Of a DNA stretch of 64,000 bases, positions 1-6,764 are shown in pieces (within the stretch, counting starts at the first letter, position 1; every line of letters starts with the position of its first letter). The notes under the pieces were generated by a model. That model did not search any database. It worked only from the letters and a program-made list of their open reading frames with translations, and was not told where the DNA came from. The stretch is from Microbulbifer harenosus (lineage in GTDB: Bacteria > Pseudomonadota > Gammaproteobacteria > Pseudomonadales > Cellvibrionaceae), in assembly GCF_005771435.1 (NCBI RefSeq), contig NZ_VANI01000012.1, forward strand, positions 1 to 64,000, in the 5' to 3' direction. The position numbers and the translations under genes are program-made.

Positions 1-91
1 GATGGCAGAACATCGGGTTACATCGTTCTGAGAAATAACCTCCTGTGATTTATCAGAGTGTGTAACAGAAATTTATACGACTTCACGTCGC

Positions 92-210
92 AAATAACGC
101 CGCGCTCAGCCGCAGCTTACTTTGGGCGCTTTGTTGCGCGAAAATAGGAGCGTAGCGACTGCGCAACAAAGTGCTCAAAGTAAGATGTCGGCTGCAGCGC
201 CTGGTTATGG
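92..210 (-). repeat. attC site A
   Basis: The ends are AAATAAC (92-98) and GTTATGG (204-210). Long internal arms pair imperfectly: CTTACTTTGGGCGCTTTGTT on the left with AACAAAGTGCTCAAAGTAAG on the right. The cassette to its left runs out of the window; about 90 bases of it are visible and hold no gene I can support. Confidence 0.85.
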
Positions 211-321
211 CTGACGCGCTCCGAAGTACCTACGGGCACCGAATGCGCCGAGGCTCCTTAAAAACGAGGAAAGAACTTCAAGCTTCCCCCAACCAATTAT
301 TTTCTTATTCGCACTCCGCAT
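205..321 (-). CDS. Possible 38-residue cassette protein
   Basis: The cassette between attC sites A and B has no long reading frame. The best minus-strand candidate starts with ATG at 321 and encodes 38 residues, basic in the second half, beginning MRSANKKIIGWGK. Its TAA stop overlaps the attC boundary (CCATAAC), exactly where the gene in the 1092-1460 cassette also ends, which is the main argument for it. There is no clear ribosome binding site and no recognisable family. The rest of the cassette (322-476) shows nothing else on the coding strand except a 13-codon frame. It may instead be non-coding. Confidence 0.3.
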   Translation of the reverse strand: MRSANKKIIGWGKLEVLSSFLRSLGAFGARRYFGARQP

Positions 322-476
322 TGCTGCAGCGGAGTTGTCGCGATTCCTACGGACTCAAACGAAAGCACTAGGAACGAAACTGCGTGATTTTATCATGGTA
401 AATAGCCAAATACTGCGGACCAGAACAGTGCTTTCAATTACACGCTGGCACACGCCATAAATTTTACGGCCCGGCA

Positions 477-597
477 CCATAACGCCCAGCGCAGGCGCAG
501 CCAGCGCGGAGCGCATTTTGTGTTAATGTTTGAGCGACAGCGAGTAACACAAAATGTGCGTAGCGTTGGCTGTCGCTCTGCCGCTGTTTGTTAAGGT
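477..597 (-). repeat. attC site B
   Basis: The left end is CCATAACG (477-484) and the right end GTTAAGG (590-596). The internal arms are GCGCATTTTGTGTTA and TAACACAAAATGTGCG, an almost perfect inverted repeat. The left end is complementary to the GTTATGG of site A, closing the 204-483 cassette. Confidence 0.85.
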
Positions 598-968
598 TTG
601 GACTCGAGAAGGCCCACCATGGTGCCTTGATGGTAAACCAGTTTCCACGTATCTACTTCTTTGCGCCAAATTGAAGATCTCTGAGAATGCGCCACTTCTC
701 CGGCTTCACCCCGAACAATTTTCACTCTATACATAAGTTGCGCAACATCATCCGATAGTTGGCGGAACTCCCAGAGATCAGGGATTGCAACCCAATCCGT
801 TTGGCTAGAAATTGACTGTATAACTTCTTTCAAGCCGAAGCATGTTCCACTCGCCCCCACTTCTCTAAAATCCGCCGAAAGAAACTGCCGTACTTTTTTG
901 GCGGACCTGCGGACTTCAGGATCAAGTAACGCCTTTTCCATCTTTATAATTTCTTCTCGGATGTTCAC
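591..968 (-). CDS. NTF2-like (DUF4440/SnoaL-type) cassette protein
   Basis: This 125-residue protein starts at a GTG (968) just inside the cassette and its stop overlaps the attC B core, a typical one-gene cassette. The N-terminal amphipathic helix (MNIREEIIKMEKALLDPEVR) followed by a stretch ending WRKEVDTWKLVYHQGT resembles the small cone-shaped NTF2-like fold of the DUF4440 family: helix at the start, and a terminal strand with a conserved Trp-Lys-Leu-Val-x-His-x-Gly-Thr motif. Members are found as stand-alone enzymes or binding proteins of varied or unknown role, so no substrate is proposed. No signal peptide. The family call comes from motif resemblance only. Confidence 0.75.
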   Translation of the reverse strand: MNIREEIIKMEKALLDPEVRRSAKKVRQFLSADFREVGASGTCFGLKEVIQSISSQTDWVAIPDLWEFRQLSDDVAQLMYRVKIVRGEAGEVAHSQRSSIWRKEVDTWKLVYHQGTMVGLLESKP

Positions 969-976
969 GCTACTGA

Positions 977-1097
977 AACCTTAACGCCCGCAACAGGGGC
1001 GACCAATGCTATGCATATTTTGTGCTAAAAAGGGAGCGCAGCGACCAGCACAAAATATGCATAGCGTTGGGCGTCCCTCTGCTTGCGATTGTTATGG
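977..1097 (-). repeat. attC site C
   Basis: Runs from AACCTTAACGCC to GTTATGG. It belongs to the subfamily with arms CCAATGCTATGCA and TGCATAGCGTTGG, shared with sites G and J. The ends match those of the flanking cassettes. Confidence 0.9.
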
Positions 1098-1460
1098 TTT
1101 TCCCCAGCAGCCTGGGTATTTAGGCAGCACAAAGTTTTTCAATGAACGGCGACCCGGGATCTCTTTTTCTATATTTACTAGCTCGCCATTCTCGTCGATT
1201 TTTGCACAAACATAAAGAACGCCAAGTTCATTTGTAGCTTTATATGAAAAAATGGCGCTTACAAACATATGGCCTTTTTTATCGAATACTGGCTGTAATG
1301 GCTTTGAAGTAAGCTCAATATCAACGAACTCTGAATACTTGCGATGGATATGTTGTAGCGCTCTTTCTCTTACTTTAGCCTCATCGAAAGAGTAAAGAGT
1401 TCCCGCAAACACAGAGCACGAAAAGGCATTTAGAAAAATTAGTATGTATAAATTTTTCAC
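1092..1460 (-). CDS. Small secreted cassette protein, unknown function
   Basis: A longer reading frame runs back into attC D, but a GTG at 1460 lies about 9 nt after a GAGGAG ribosome binding site and just inside the cassette, so that start is preferred (122 residues). The N-terminus (VKNLYILIFLNAFSCSVFAG) is a convincing Sec signal peptide with an AG cleavage region, so the mature protein of about 100 residues should be periplasmic. The mature part is mixed charged and hydrophobic with a C-terminal YPGCWGKP. I do not recognise the family. The stop overlaps the attC C core. Confidence 0.75.
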   Translation of the reverse strand: MKNLYILIFLNAFSCSVFAGTLYSFDEAKVRERALQHIHRKYSEFVDIELTSKPLQPVFDKKGHMFVSAIFSYKATNELGVLYVCAKIDENGELVNIEKEIPGRRSLKNFVLPKYPGCWGKP

Positions 1461-1476
1461 TGTACTCTGACTCCTC

Positions 1477-1625
1477 AACCATAACGCCGCCAGCAGGGGC
1501 AGCTTACCTTGTGCGCGTTTTGCGCAAAAATGGGAGCGAAGCGACCCGCGCAAAATGTGCACAAGGTAAGCTGTCCCGCGGAGGGCCGAAGGCCCGTAGC
1601 AAACTGCCTGGCTTTGTTAAGCATG
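1477..1625 (-). repeat. attC site D
   Basis: Runs from AACCATAACGCC to GTTAAGCATG. It belongs to the second attC subfamily, with arms GCTTACCTTGTGCGCGTTTT and CGCGCAAAATGTGCACAAGG, shared with sites F and H, followed by a small GC-rich hairpin (GGGCCGAAGGCCC). Confidence 0.9.
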
Positions 1626-1934
1626 CGATGGTCGAATATATAGCTGCATAATCTTTTTCTGCAGAGTAAGTACGATAAAGACAGCCACAAGTGGCCACCA
1701 TGAATCAGTGAAGAAACTAAAACCAATAAACATGAATACCAGCGAAAGTACTATGCCAGCGGCCGCCCGTTCTCCTTGAACCCTGTAATCCACTTGGCAC
1801 CTTGGGCAAACCGTGTAGACCAATTTTACCGCTTTATTCCAGGTACTTTCTTCTGGCACAGGAATTTCAGTCCTAGATTCTTCTAGAGAAATACACTGCT
1901 TGCAACTTGGGCAATTTAGTTTTGTCTTGAACAT
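1617..1934 (-). CDS. Zinc-ribbon membrane cassette protein
   Basis: The ATG at 1934 lies only a few bases inside the cassette (core GTTAAGCATG), so the attC core supplies the sequence immediately upstream and no good ribosome binding site is present. The 105-residue product has two CxxC pairs (CPSC near residue 10 and CPRC near residue 44) that suggest a zinc ribbon, followed by two closely spaced hydrophobic segments (about residues 58-95) and a short tail. This is the layout of small membrane-anchored zinc-ribbon proteins. No specific function can be given. Confidence 0.75.
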   Translation of the reverse strand: MFKTKLNCPSCKQCISLEESRTEIPVPEESTWNKAVKLVYTVCPRCQVDYRVQGERAAAGIVLSLVFMFIGFSFFTDSWWPLVAVFIVLTLQKKIMQLYIRPSHA

Positions 1935-2054
1935 GCTTAACGCCCGGCTCACCAGCGCCCAAGCCGGAGAGTTTTTTGTGGTAAAGTGTAGCGTAGCGAA
2001 ACCCACAAAAAGCGCGTAGGTTTGGGCGTCTGCGTGGAGCCGTTTGTTACATGC
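1932..2054 (-). repeat. attC site E
   Basis: Runs from CATGCTTAACGCC to GTTACATGC. Its arms are more divergent than in the other sites (TTTTTTGTGGTAAAG against CACAAAAAGCG), but the ends agree with both neighbouring cassettes. Confidence 0.8.
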
Positions 2055-2057
2055 TTA

Positions 2058-2567
2058 CTACTTTCCATGCATGGTCGTTTCGTATATTTCAATTAACCTT
2101 TCTTTGGATATGCCTCTATTTTGCTCTACAGCTAAAAGATGTTCTGTTGGCTCTAACTCAATAAAGGGGCGTATACCATTATCACGAAGGTGGACGCGGG
2201 TTTTAAGGTTTAGACACTGCTCAGGATATACAATGTAATCACTGCAAAGCCAACCGAAGAACGGACCAACGTGAGAGCGCTTTTCTTTGCCAAAATACTC
2301 GACGTACTTTAAGAAACTCTCTTCACTTAAGGAGACCCACGCCCCCCAGACAAAAGGTTCTTCATATCCCTGAACGGGTATTTCTATACAGCCGCGAATA
2401 TAAAAATCTTTTTCATCGATTACACAGTCGTCACTACCTAAATCAACTCTTTCTTCTCGTTCGCTTTCTGGTATCTGTAAAACCGTGATGGGGTAATCTG
2501 CCCCAAACGAAGGGATACCTTCATGGATTTCTCCACAGCAATTACATTTAAACTTGAAATCGCTCAT
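2058..2567 (-). CDS. DUF2199 domain cassette protein
   Basis: The ATG at 2567 follows an AAGGAG ribosome binding site at the right distance, so it is chosen over the upstream in-frame ATG. The 169-codon frame makes a soluble protein beginning with a CNCCGEIH motif and containing FVWGAWVSLSE in the middle, both typical of the DUF2199 family, which has a Cys-x-Cys-Cys-Gly N-terminus likely to bind zinc. DUF2199 proteins occur widely as single genes without an assigned role. The gene fills its cassette, with the stop 4 bases from the attC E core. Confidence 0.85.
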   Translation of the reverse strand: MSDFKFKCNCCGEIHEGIPSFGADYPITVLQIPESEREERVDLGSDDCVIDEKDFYIRGCIEIPVQGYEEPFVWGAWVSLSEESFLKYVEYFGKEKRSHVGPFFGWLCSDYIVYPEQCLNLKTRVHLRDNGIRPFIELEPTEHLLAVEQNRGISKERLIEIYETTMHGK

Positions 2568-2577
2568 TGCGCTCCTT

Positions 2578-2724
2578 GCATGTAACGCCCGCAGCAAGGG
2601 CGGCTTACCTTATGCACATTTTGCGCGAAAATGGGAGCAAAGCGACCCGCGCAAAATGTGCATAAGGTAAGCCGTCCCGCGGAGGCCCACAGGGCCGGAG
2701 CAAATTGCCTGCGATTGTTAGAGG
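2578..2724 (-). repeat. attC site F
   Basis: Runs from GCATGTAACGCC to GTTAGAGG, in the same subfamily as D and H (arms GCTTACCTTATGCACATTTT and AAAATGTGCATAAGGTAAGC). The GC-rich side hairpin reads GGCCCACAGGGCC. Confidence 0.9.
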
Positions 2725-3023
2725 TGTGCCGGATCATAAGCGCCCGTTAAATACACCTCGTAATCAACATTCTCTATTATTGCTTCATCATTAAACTGAT
2801 AGACACTATGTTTTGCTTTGTCAAGCATATTTAAATCGGGTGGGATCATTTCAAATTGCTCATCCGATCCACCTTCCACCTCAACTAAAAACCCACCTTC
2901 ATGTACTGAATGTATTACACCCCAATAACCTGAATATTGATCGTCTTGACCAGGAGAAACAAGTTTGAGTGATACGATTACTCTTTTTCCTATCTCTCTC
3001 GAAGCTATATCTATGGAGTACAT
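2718..3023 (-). CDS. Cassette protein of unknown function (101 codons)
   Basis: The ATG at 3023 follows GAGGTAAAA within the cassette start, so the in-frame extension into attC G is not used. The acidic, soluble product begins MYSIDIASREIGKRVIVSLK and has a central stretch (YSGYWGVIHSVHEGGFLVEVEG) that looks like a short beta-barrel such as an SH3 or Tudor-like fold. That is only a visual impression. No signal peptide or membrane segment, and no known family is recognised. The stop overlaps the attC F core. Confidence 0.75.
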   Translation of the reverse strand: MYSIDIASREIGKRVIVSLKLVSPGQDDQYSGYWGVIHSVHEGGFLVEVEGGSDEQFEMIPPDLNMLDKAKHSVYQFNDEAIIENVDYEVYLTGAYDPAHL

Positions 3024-3027
3024 TTTT

Positions 3028-3174
3028 ACCTCTAACGCCCGCAGCAGGGGCGACCAATGCTGTGCACATATTGTGCTAAAAAGGGAGCGCAGCGACCAGC
3101 ACAAGATGTGCACAGCGTTGGGCGTCCCGTGGAGGCGCGGAGCGCCGGAACAAACTGCCTGCGTTTGTTAAAGC
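3028..3174 (-). repeat. attC site G
   Basis: Runs from ACCTCTAACGCC to GTTAAAGC. It is in the subfamily of C and J (CCAATGCTGTGCAC paired with GTGCACAGCGTTGG). The ends match the neighbouring cassettes. Confidence 0.9.
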
Positions 3175-3407
3175 GACTCCTCGCGCGAGAGTTTCAGTAA
3201 GCTATTTATCGCTATTGGAATTCCGATAAATCCACTCAAAACGGCCAACAAAAGATACTGCAGATACGCTACTGGCTCTTCACCTAGATACATAAGATCA
3301 AAATTTTTCACAAATTCCGCTAGGGATATCACACACATTAGGCTTAGAAAAATACCAATAGTAGGCGGCAATAGTTTTTTATAATTTTGTATCATTTTCA
3401 TCCACAT
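3168..3407 (-). CDS. Small two-helix membrane cassette protein
   Basis: The product of up to 79 residues has two hydrophobic segments (about residues 14-34 and 46-68) separated by a short acidic loop, so it is probably an inner-membrane hairpin. The start is ambiguous: ATGs at 3407, 3401 and 3395 are in frame, none with a strong ribosome binding site. All overlap the end of the 47-residue gene at 3379-3522, so translation is probably coupled. The two genes share one cassette. No family is recognised. Confidence 0.65.
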   Translation of the reverse strand: MWMKMIQNYKKLLPPTIGIFLSLMCVISLAEFVKNFDLMYLGEEPVAYLQYLLLAVLSGFIGIPIAINSLLKLSREESL

Positions 3408-3522
3408 CTTCGAATTCTATAATCAGGTCGCATACAAATTGTTCATCCACTAAGTATGAAGCCCAAACTCCAGTGAAGATCATTACAAAATAGAAACCAA
3501 ATAAAGTCTTCTTACTAGCCAT
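3379..3522 (-). CDS. 47-residue membrane cassette protein
   Basis: A short frame starts with ATG at 3522, a few bases inside the cassette, and ends with TAA at 3379-3381 inside the following gene. It encodes one hydrophobic segment (about residues 7-22, FGFYFVMIFTGVWASY) followed by an acidic tail ending DENDTKL. It is the first gene from the cassette start and overlaps the next one by roughly 15-29 bases depending on that gene's start. Position, clean start and overlap support it as real, making this a rare two-gene cassette. Confidence 0.55.
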   Translation of the reverse strand: MASKKTLFGFYFVMIFTGVWASYLVDEQFVCDLIIEFEDVDENDTKL

Positions 3523-3524
3523 AT

Positions 3525-3670
3525 GCTTTAACGCCGCCGGCAGGGGCAGCTTACCTTGTGCGCGTTTTGCGCAAAAATGGGAGCGAAGCGACCGCGTAAA
3601 ACGTGCATAAGGTAAGCTGTCCCGCGGAGGGCCGAAGGCCCGGAGCCTGGCTGCCCGGCTTTGTTAAGTG
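3525..3670 (-). repeat. attC site H
   Basis: Runs from GCTTTAACGCC to GTTAAGTG, in the subfamily of D and F (GCTTACCTTGTGCGCG paired with CGTGCATAAGGTAAGC), with side hairpin GGGCCGAAGGCCC. Confidence 0.9.
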
Positions 3671-3672
3671 AT

Positions 3673-3996
3673 TCAGACTCCATGGTACTTTAGAACCTCA
3701 AAGAGCTTTATCTGCTTACATTCATAGGCATTCTTTGGGTTGTATTTTTCACAGTAATTTGACTCATAACCAGATACCCGTACTGCGTTCACCAGCTTGC
3801 TACATACTACTGATGCATCCCCTTTTGAAAAATACGTTTGCCCACTCCCGTATTCACCTGTACTAAAGACAACGCCCAATTCTCCTCTAGCCAATGGTCC
3901 GCATTCGTATACTTTCAACTGTACGATTTCATTTGCCGAGCAAGAGATAGTCATTAAAAAGAGGTTGAGTGCAACGCAGATTCTCTTCACTTGCAT
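3673..3996 (-). CDS. Small exported cysteine-containing cassette protein
   Basis: ATG at 3996 is chosen; a GTG at 4002 is also possible. The 107-residue product starts with a Sec-type signal (MQVKRICVALNLFLMTISCSANE). The Cys in ISC could be a lipid attachment site, although the lipobox is imperfect, so either a periplasmic protein or a lipoprotein is possible. The mature part keeps several cysteines (YECG, VVCSK, NYCEK, YECKQ) that could form disulfides outside the cytoplasm. No family is recognised. Confidence 0.7.
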   Translation of the reverse strand: MQVKRICVALNLFLMTISCSANEIVQLKVYECGPLARGELGVVFSTGEYGSGQTYFSKGDASVVCSKLVNAVRVSGYESNYCEKYNPKNAYECKQIKLFEVLKYHGV

Positions 3997-3999
3997 ACT

Positions 4000-4120
4000 C
4001 ACTTAACGCCGAGCTCTGGGGCAGACTACTTTATGCGGTTTTTATGCAAAAATGTGAGCGAAGCGAGCTGCATAAAAAGTGCATAAAGTAGGCTGTCCCT
4101 CAGCAGCGAATTGTTAGATT
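4000..4120 (-). repeat. attC site I
   Basis: Runs from CACTTAACGCC to GTTAGAT, shorter than most, with arms ACTACTTTATGCGGTTTTTA and AAAAAGTGCATAAAGTAGG. Confidence 0.85.
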
Positions 4121-4123
4121 TTT

Positions 4124-4669
4124 TTAGTTTGCCGTGGCTTCAGCCATGATAAACCCCGGCTCAACACCCCTGATAACTTGGAACTGAAGTTTTGTATTAA
4201 GTTTTCTACGACCTCTCCACAGCCAACTAGGAAACTCGTATTTAACTTTAAGTTCGATTTCAAGTGTGGTCTGACCGCTTAAAATTTCAGCCATGGTTAC
4301 AGGGCCACCGACTTCGGTGTATTGCCCTATCAACTCCGTTGTTTCTCCCGGCATAAGCAGGCTACTAAATTTTTCAACAGATCCCAGTATTGGTAATTGA
4401 GTTGACTGTGAATTTGACTTTAGTTTTGCAACGTTTTTCTCGATTGTAAAAAAGCCAGGGATAGGGCCAACATTTTTTAGGATAACTTTCCATCTCATAG
4501 CTCTTGGAGGATTTTCTATGTACTCGAAAGGCACAGCAGATATACCAATGTATGGCCGATGAGAAACGCTATAACTTCGCATAGCGATAATCAGGCTAAA
4601 AAAGCTGACTACGAACGCCAAAGATGCAATTACAACGCCGGCAATTTTTATTATTTGTTCAAAATCCAT
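4124..4669 (-). CDS. Membrane-anchored cassette protein, unknown function
   Basis: This 181-residue protein has one strong N-terminal membrane segment (about residues 8-30, IAGVVIASLAFVVSFFSLII) and then a predicted beta-rich domain of about 145 residues with no cysteines. The hydrophobic segment is not followed by a cleavage motif, so it probably acts as an anchor. The gene starts at ATG 4669, about 35 bases inside its cassette, and ends 4 bases from the attC I core. It is the longest cassette gene here; its family is not recognised. Confidence 0.75.
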   Translation of the reverse strand: MDFEQIIKIAGVVIASLAFVVSFFSLIIAMRSYSVSHRPYIGISAVPFEYIENPPRAMRWKVILKNVGPIPGFFTIEKNVAKLKSNSQSTQLPILGSVEKFSSLLMPGETTELIGQYTEVGGPVTMAEILSGQTTLEIELKVKYEFPSWLWRGRRKLNTKLQFQVIRGVEPGFIMAEATAN

Positions 4670-4703
4670 GCTATTTGCTTACCACTTAATGGCGACTCCA
4701 GAA

Positions 4704-4848
4704 ATCTAACGCCCGCAGCAGGGGCGGCCAATGCTATGCACATTTTGTGCGAAACTAGGAGCGCAGCGACCGCACAAAATGTGCATAGCGTTGGACGTCC
4801 CGCGGAGGCCCGAAGGGCCGGAGCAAACTGCCTGCGATTGTTAGTTGC
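4704..4848 (-). repeat. attC site J
   Basis: Runs from AATCTAACGCC to GTTAGTTGC, in the subfamily of C and G. It is the attC nearest the attI-like end. Confidence 0.9.
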
Positions 4849-4851
4849 TTC

Positions 4852-5199
4852 TTACTTGAACTGTGCTTCATAGGCCGCAACATGATGGGGAAACAGCTGA
4901 TTGTAAACTTCCCCCTCAATCCCGAGAGCATTGACTTGAGCTGAAAACTCTCCCATTTCTTTTGAGTAATCTTCTATTCCTACCCCGCCTATTGGGTTGA
5001 GATTTAGCCCAGATTCTGAGACTACGTTCAATTCCAGATCTGAAATTTTCTCAAAATCATGTTTGCAGAAGTACTCTTGATACTTGAAGTAGTTTTCATT
5101 GGGGATTAGCGCGCCAAAAGCCACACCCATTGGAGGATCTCCATTCTCCAACAGTGTTTCTCCAATTACTTCATTTCTTGCGTAGATCTTAAATTTCAT
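4852..5199 (-). CDS. First-position cassette protein, unknown function
   Basis: ATG at 5199 is only 6 bases from the recombination point, with no ribosome binding site visible. The 115-residue soluble acidic product begins MKFKIYARNEVIGETLLENG and contains ENYFKYQEYF and a C-terminal HHVAAYEAQFK. It looks like a small two-layer protein of the kind seen among immunity-like or uncharacterised cassette products, but I recognise no family. As the cassette next to the attI-like core it would be the most recent insertion and the best expressed if a promoter lies at 5211-5480. Confidence 0.75.
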   Translation of the reverse strand: MKFKIYARNEVIGETLLENGDPPMGVAFGALIPNENYFKYQEYFCKHDFEKISDLELNVVSESGLNLNPIGGVGIEDYSKEMGEFSAQVNALGIEGEVYNQLFPHHVAAYEAQFK

Positions 5200-5203
5200 G
5201 GGC

Positions 5204-5210
5204 AACTAAC
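5204..5210 (-). other. attI-like core site at the array end
   Basis: On the minus strand the array ends with GTTAGTT (core GTTRRRY with one mismatch), and the adjoining bases match the end of the last cassette. Unlike the attC sites there is no palindrome on its right. This is what is expected of an attI core with the first cassette inserted; no integrase gene adjoins it. Confidence 0.6.
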
Positions 5211-5231
5211 ATTTTATTCAAAGGCGTGGTC

Positions 5232-5347
5232 ATATATAGACACTCGCGCAGATACACACATAAGTGTCCACATATACACACGGGTGGCTACATATATGCA
5301 CACGAGCGGCTATATATGCACACCGATGTCCATATATAGCCACAGAA
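5232..5347. repeat. 20-bp-period degenerate tandem repeat
   Basis: Five full units and a partial sixth start at 5232, 5252, 5272, 5292, 5312 and 5332, each beginning ATATAT or ATACAC and mostly continuing with CACAC, then a variable GC-richer half. The period is not a multiple of three and no gene covers it. The rest of the 5211-5482 gap shows no gene or recombinase remnant. Confidence 0.8.
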
Positions 5348-5482
5348 CTTTGCCGCGGTCACGCAAATATTTACGCCTTCCATTACACGCAATTACAAAC
5401 ACAGAAAATTCACTGAACACGTAACCATCAGCCGCTCCGTCTTACGACCCGGCCAGCTGTATCCACCACTTGCCGGGGCGCC

Positions 5483-6460
5483 TCAACCGCTTTCCTCTCG
5501 AAATCGCTCCACTCCACCTTCTGTCACCAGCGCTGTGGCAAGCACGCCATTGGGTGTATCGGGGTCAATGGTGCCGGCGAAGGTCGCCTCCCGCTGGATA
5601 GCGAATACGTTGCGGGCTTCTCCGGCCTCATTGGAGTCGCGGTGGTAGTTCAGGATGGCGTCACAGTAGTAGGCGTTGCAGGTGTCCGAGCGCAGTTTGC
5701 GCGGGAGGCTGCAGCCGGTTGCGGTCTGGTTGATGCACGAGCCTTCGATCGTTTCGGCTGTGACGCTGGAGGTATACCAGGCAACGATGTCGTCGCCGCT
5801 CAGTTTCGGGTTGCTGTCCAGGATTCTGCGCAGGATCAGCGGTGACAGGTAGGCGTGATCACCACCGGACGAGCAGCAGGCGCCGCGGCACATGGTGCAC
5901 AACCGGTCGCTCACGGACTGTAATGCGGAGGAGCGTTGAAAGCAGTTGTTATTGCGATGGGAGTCCGCCGCGTAGTGGAGGTTCTGATCTTCGACAATCT
6001 CGGCGGCGGAGACGAAATTCTCCGCTGCCGCCACGATTTTCTGCAGGTGTGCGCGATAGTTCTCCATTCTCTGCGGAGTCACCGGTGCGATACGCTTGCG
6101 CCCTGAGGGAATGACTGTCCGATGGATGTCTTGCTCGGCGAGCCCGGGGCGTGTTTTCAGCAGTGCATTGAGCAGTTGCTGATTTTCCTGTTCTTCGGCT
6201 TCCACGCGCGCGCGGATTTTTTCTTCCCGCTCCAGCTGCGCGGCTTTCCGTTCGCGATACTGCGCGCTTACGGATTCCAGCTGAGCACGAAACAGGTTTA
6301 CCGGCAGGTTGCGGCGCTGCTCGATAAAGCGGGAGCAATCAAACGATTGACAATGAGGGAACTCGGACGCCGCCTGCTGCCGTTGCCACAAGGCGGAAAT
6401 GGGTTCACTGCAAATACAACAGCGCAGCTTCGCGCTGTGCGGCGCTTGGGGATGTGACAT
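5483..6460 (-). CDS. Cysteine-rich protein with YkgJ-like C-terminus
   Basis: This 325-residue soluble protein has three parts. An N-terminal zinc-binding-like segment carries CCIC near residue 15 and a Cys pair near 37-42. A glutamate- and arginine-rich helical stretch, probably coiled coil, covers about 60-105. The C-terminal half holds a cysteine cluster (CTMCRGACC near 190, then GCSLP and CNAYYC near 250-266) that resembles the YkgJ/UPF0153 metal-binding family. The spacing of the last cysteines suggests bound zinc or iron-sulfur. The function of such proteins is unknown. It is the first gene beyond the cassette array and, unlike the cassettes, has normal high-GC composition. Confidence 0.75.
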   Translation of the reverse strand: MSHPQAPHSAKLRCCICSEPISALWQRQQAASEFPHCQSFDCSRFIEQRRNLPVNLFRAQLESVSAQYRERKAAQLEREEKIRARVEAEEQENQQLLNALLKTRPGLAEQDIHRTVIPSGRKRIAPVTPQRMENYRAHLQKIVAAAENFVSAAEIVEDQNLHYAADSHRNNNCFQRSSALQSVSDRLCTMCRGACCSSGGDHAYLSPLILRRILDSNPKLSGDDIVAWYTSSVTAETIEGSCINQTATGCSLPRKLRSDTCNAYYCDAILNYHRDSNEAGEARNVFAIQREATFAGTIDPDTPNGVLATALVTEGGVERFREESG

Positions 6461-6524
6461 CCGTAAATCTCCCTTTTACGGCCTCTCTGCATATACGGGG
6501 CGCTTGTATCGGTATCGCTATGTT

Positions 6525-6764
6525 CTAGTCAGCGAGCCATTTGTACGTCACCAGCGCATCCACATAACCCAGAGATGGATGGTTGAATGCGCGCGGCAGT
6601 CGCCCGACGATATCGAATCCTTGTCGCTGCCACAACCGCACCGCGCCGGCGTTGGAGGAGGCCACAACATTGAACTGCATGGCCCGGTAGCTCAGCGCCT
6701 TGGCCAGCTGCGGCGACATCTGCGGCCTCGGCTTCGCGAATATGCCGTTCTTCCCGTATATCAT
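6525..6764 (-). pseudogene. Truncated GNAT acetyltransferase
   Basis: The 79-codon frame matches only the C-terminal half of a GNAT N-acetyltransferase: YRAMQFNVVASSNAGAVRLW, then a QGFDIVGRLPRAF strand and GYVDALVTYKWL at the end, as in family members of about 165 residues. The N-terminal strands and the acetyl-CoA binding loop (Q/RxxGxG/A) are absent; the sequence upstream reads into the end of the flavin-dependent oxidoreductase gene. The remnant abuts that gene (stop at 6761), which suggests a deletion that joined the two. Confidence 0.65.

Larger units (their letters stand above)
1..5210 (-). mobile_element. Integron cassette array without visible integrase
   Basis: Ten long palindromic attC sites alternate with short genes, all on the minus strand. 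For every complete cassette the sequence after one attC core and the sequence before the next are complementary, for example GTTAAGGTT at 590-598 with AACCTTAAC at 977-985 and GTTAGTTGC at 4840-4848 with GCAACTAAC at 5202-5210. That is the signature of units excised as circles through attC. Read on the minus strand the sites begin TAACAA and end GCGTTAGRY-like, the standard attC orientation, so the attI end lies at 5210. No tyrosine recombinase gene is found on either strand to the right, so this is an integrase-less cluster (CALIN-like) or a displaced piece of a chromosomal integron. The array continues beyond the left edge. Confidence 0.9.

Noticed and set aside
1092-1562. 156-codon form of the 1092 gene
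   Set aside because: The extra 34 codons are the attC D palindrome read in frame, and a GTG with a GAGGAG ribosome binding site lies inside the cassette.
5232-5347. CRISPR array
   Set aside because: The units are 20 bases in all, too short, degenerate and without separate spacers; no cas genes.
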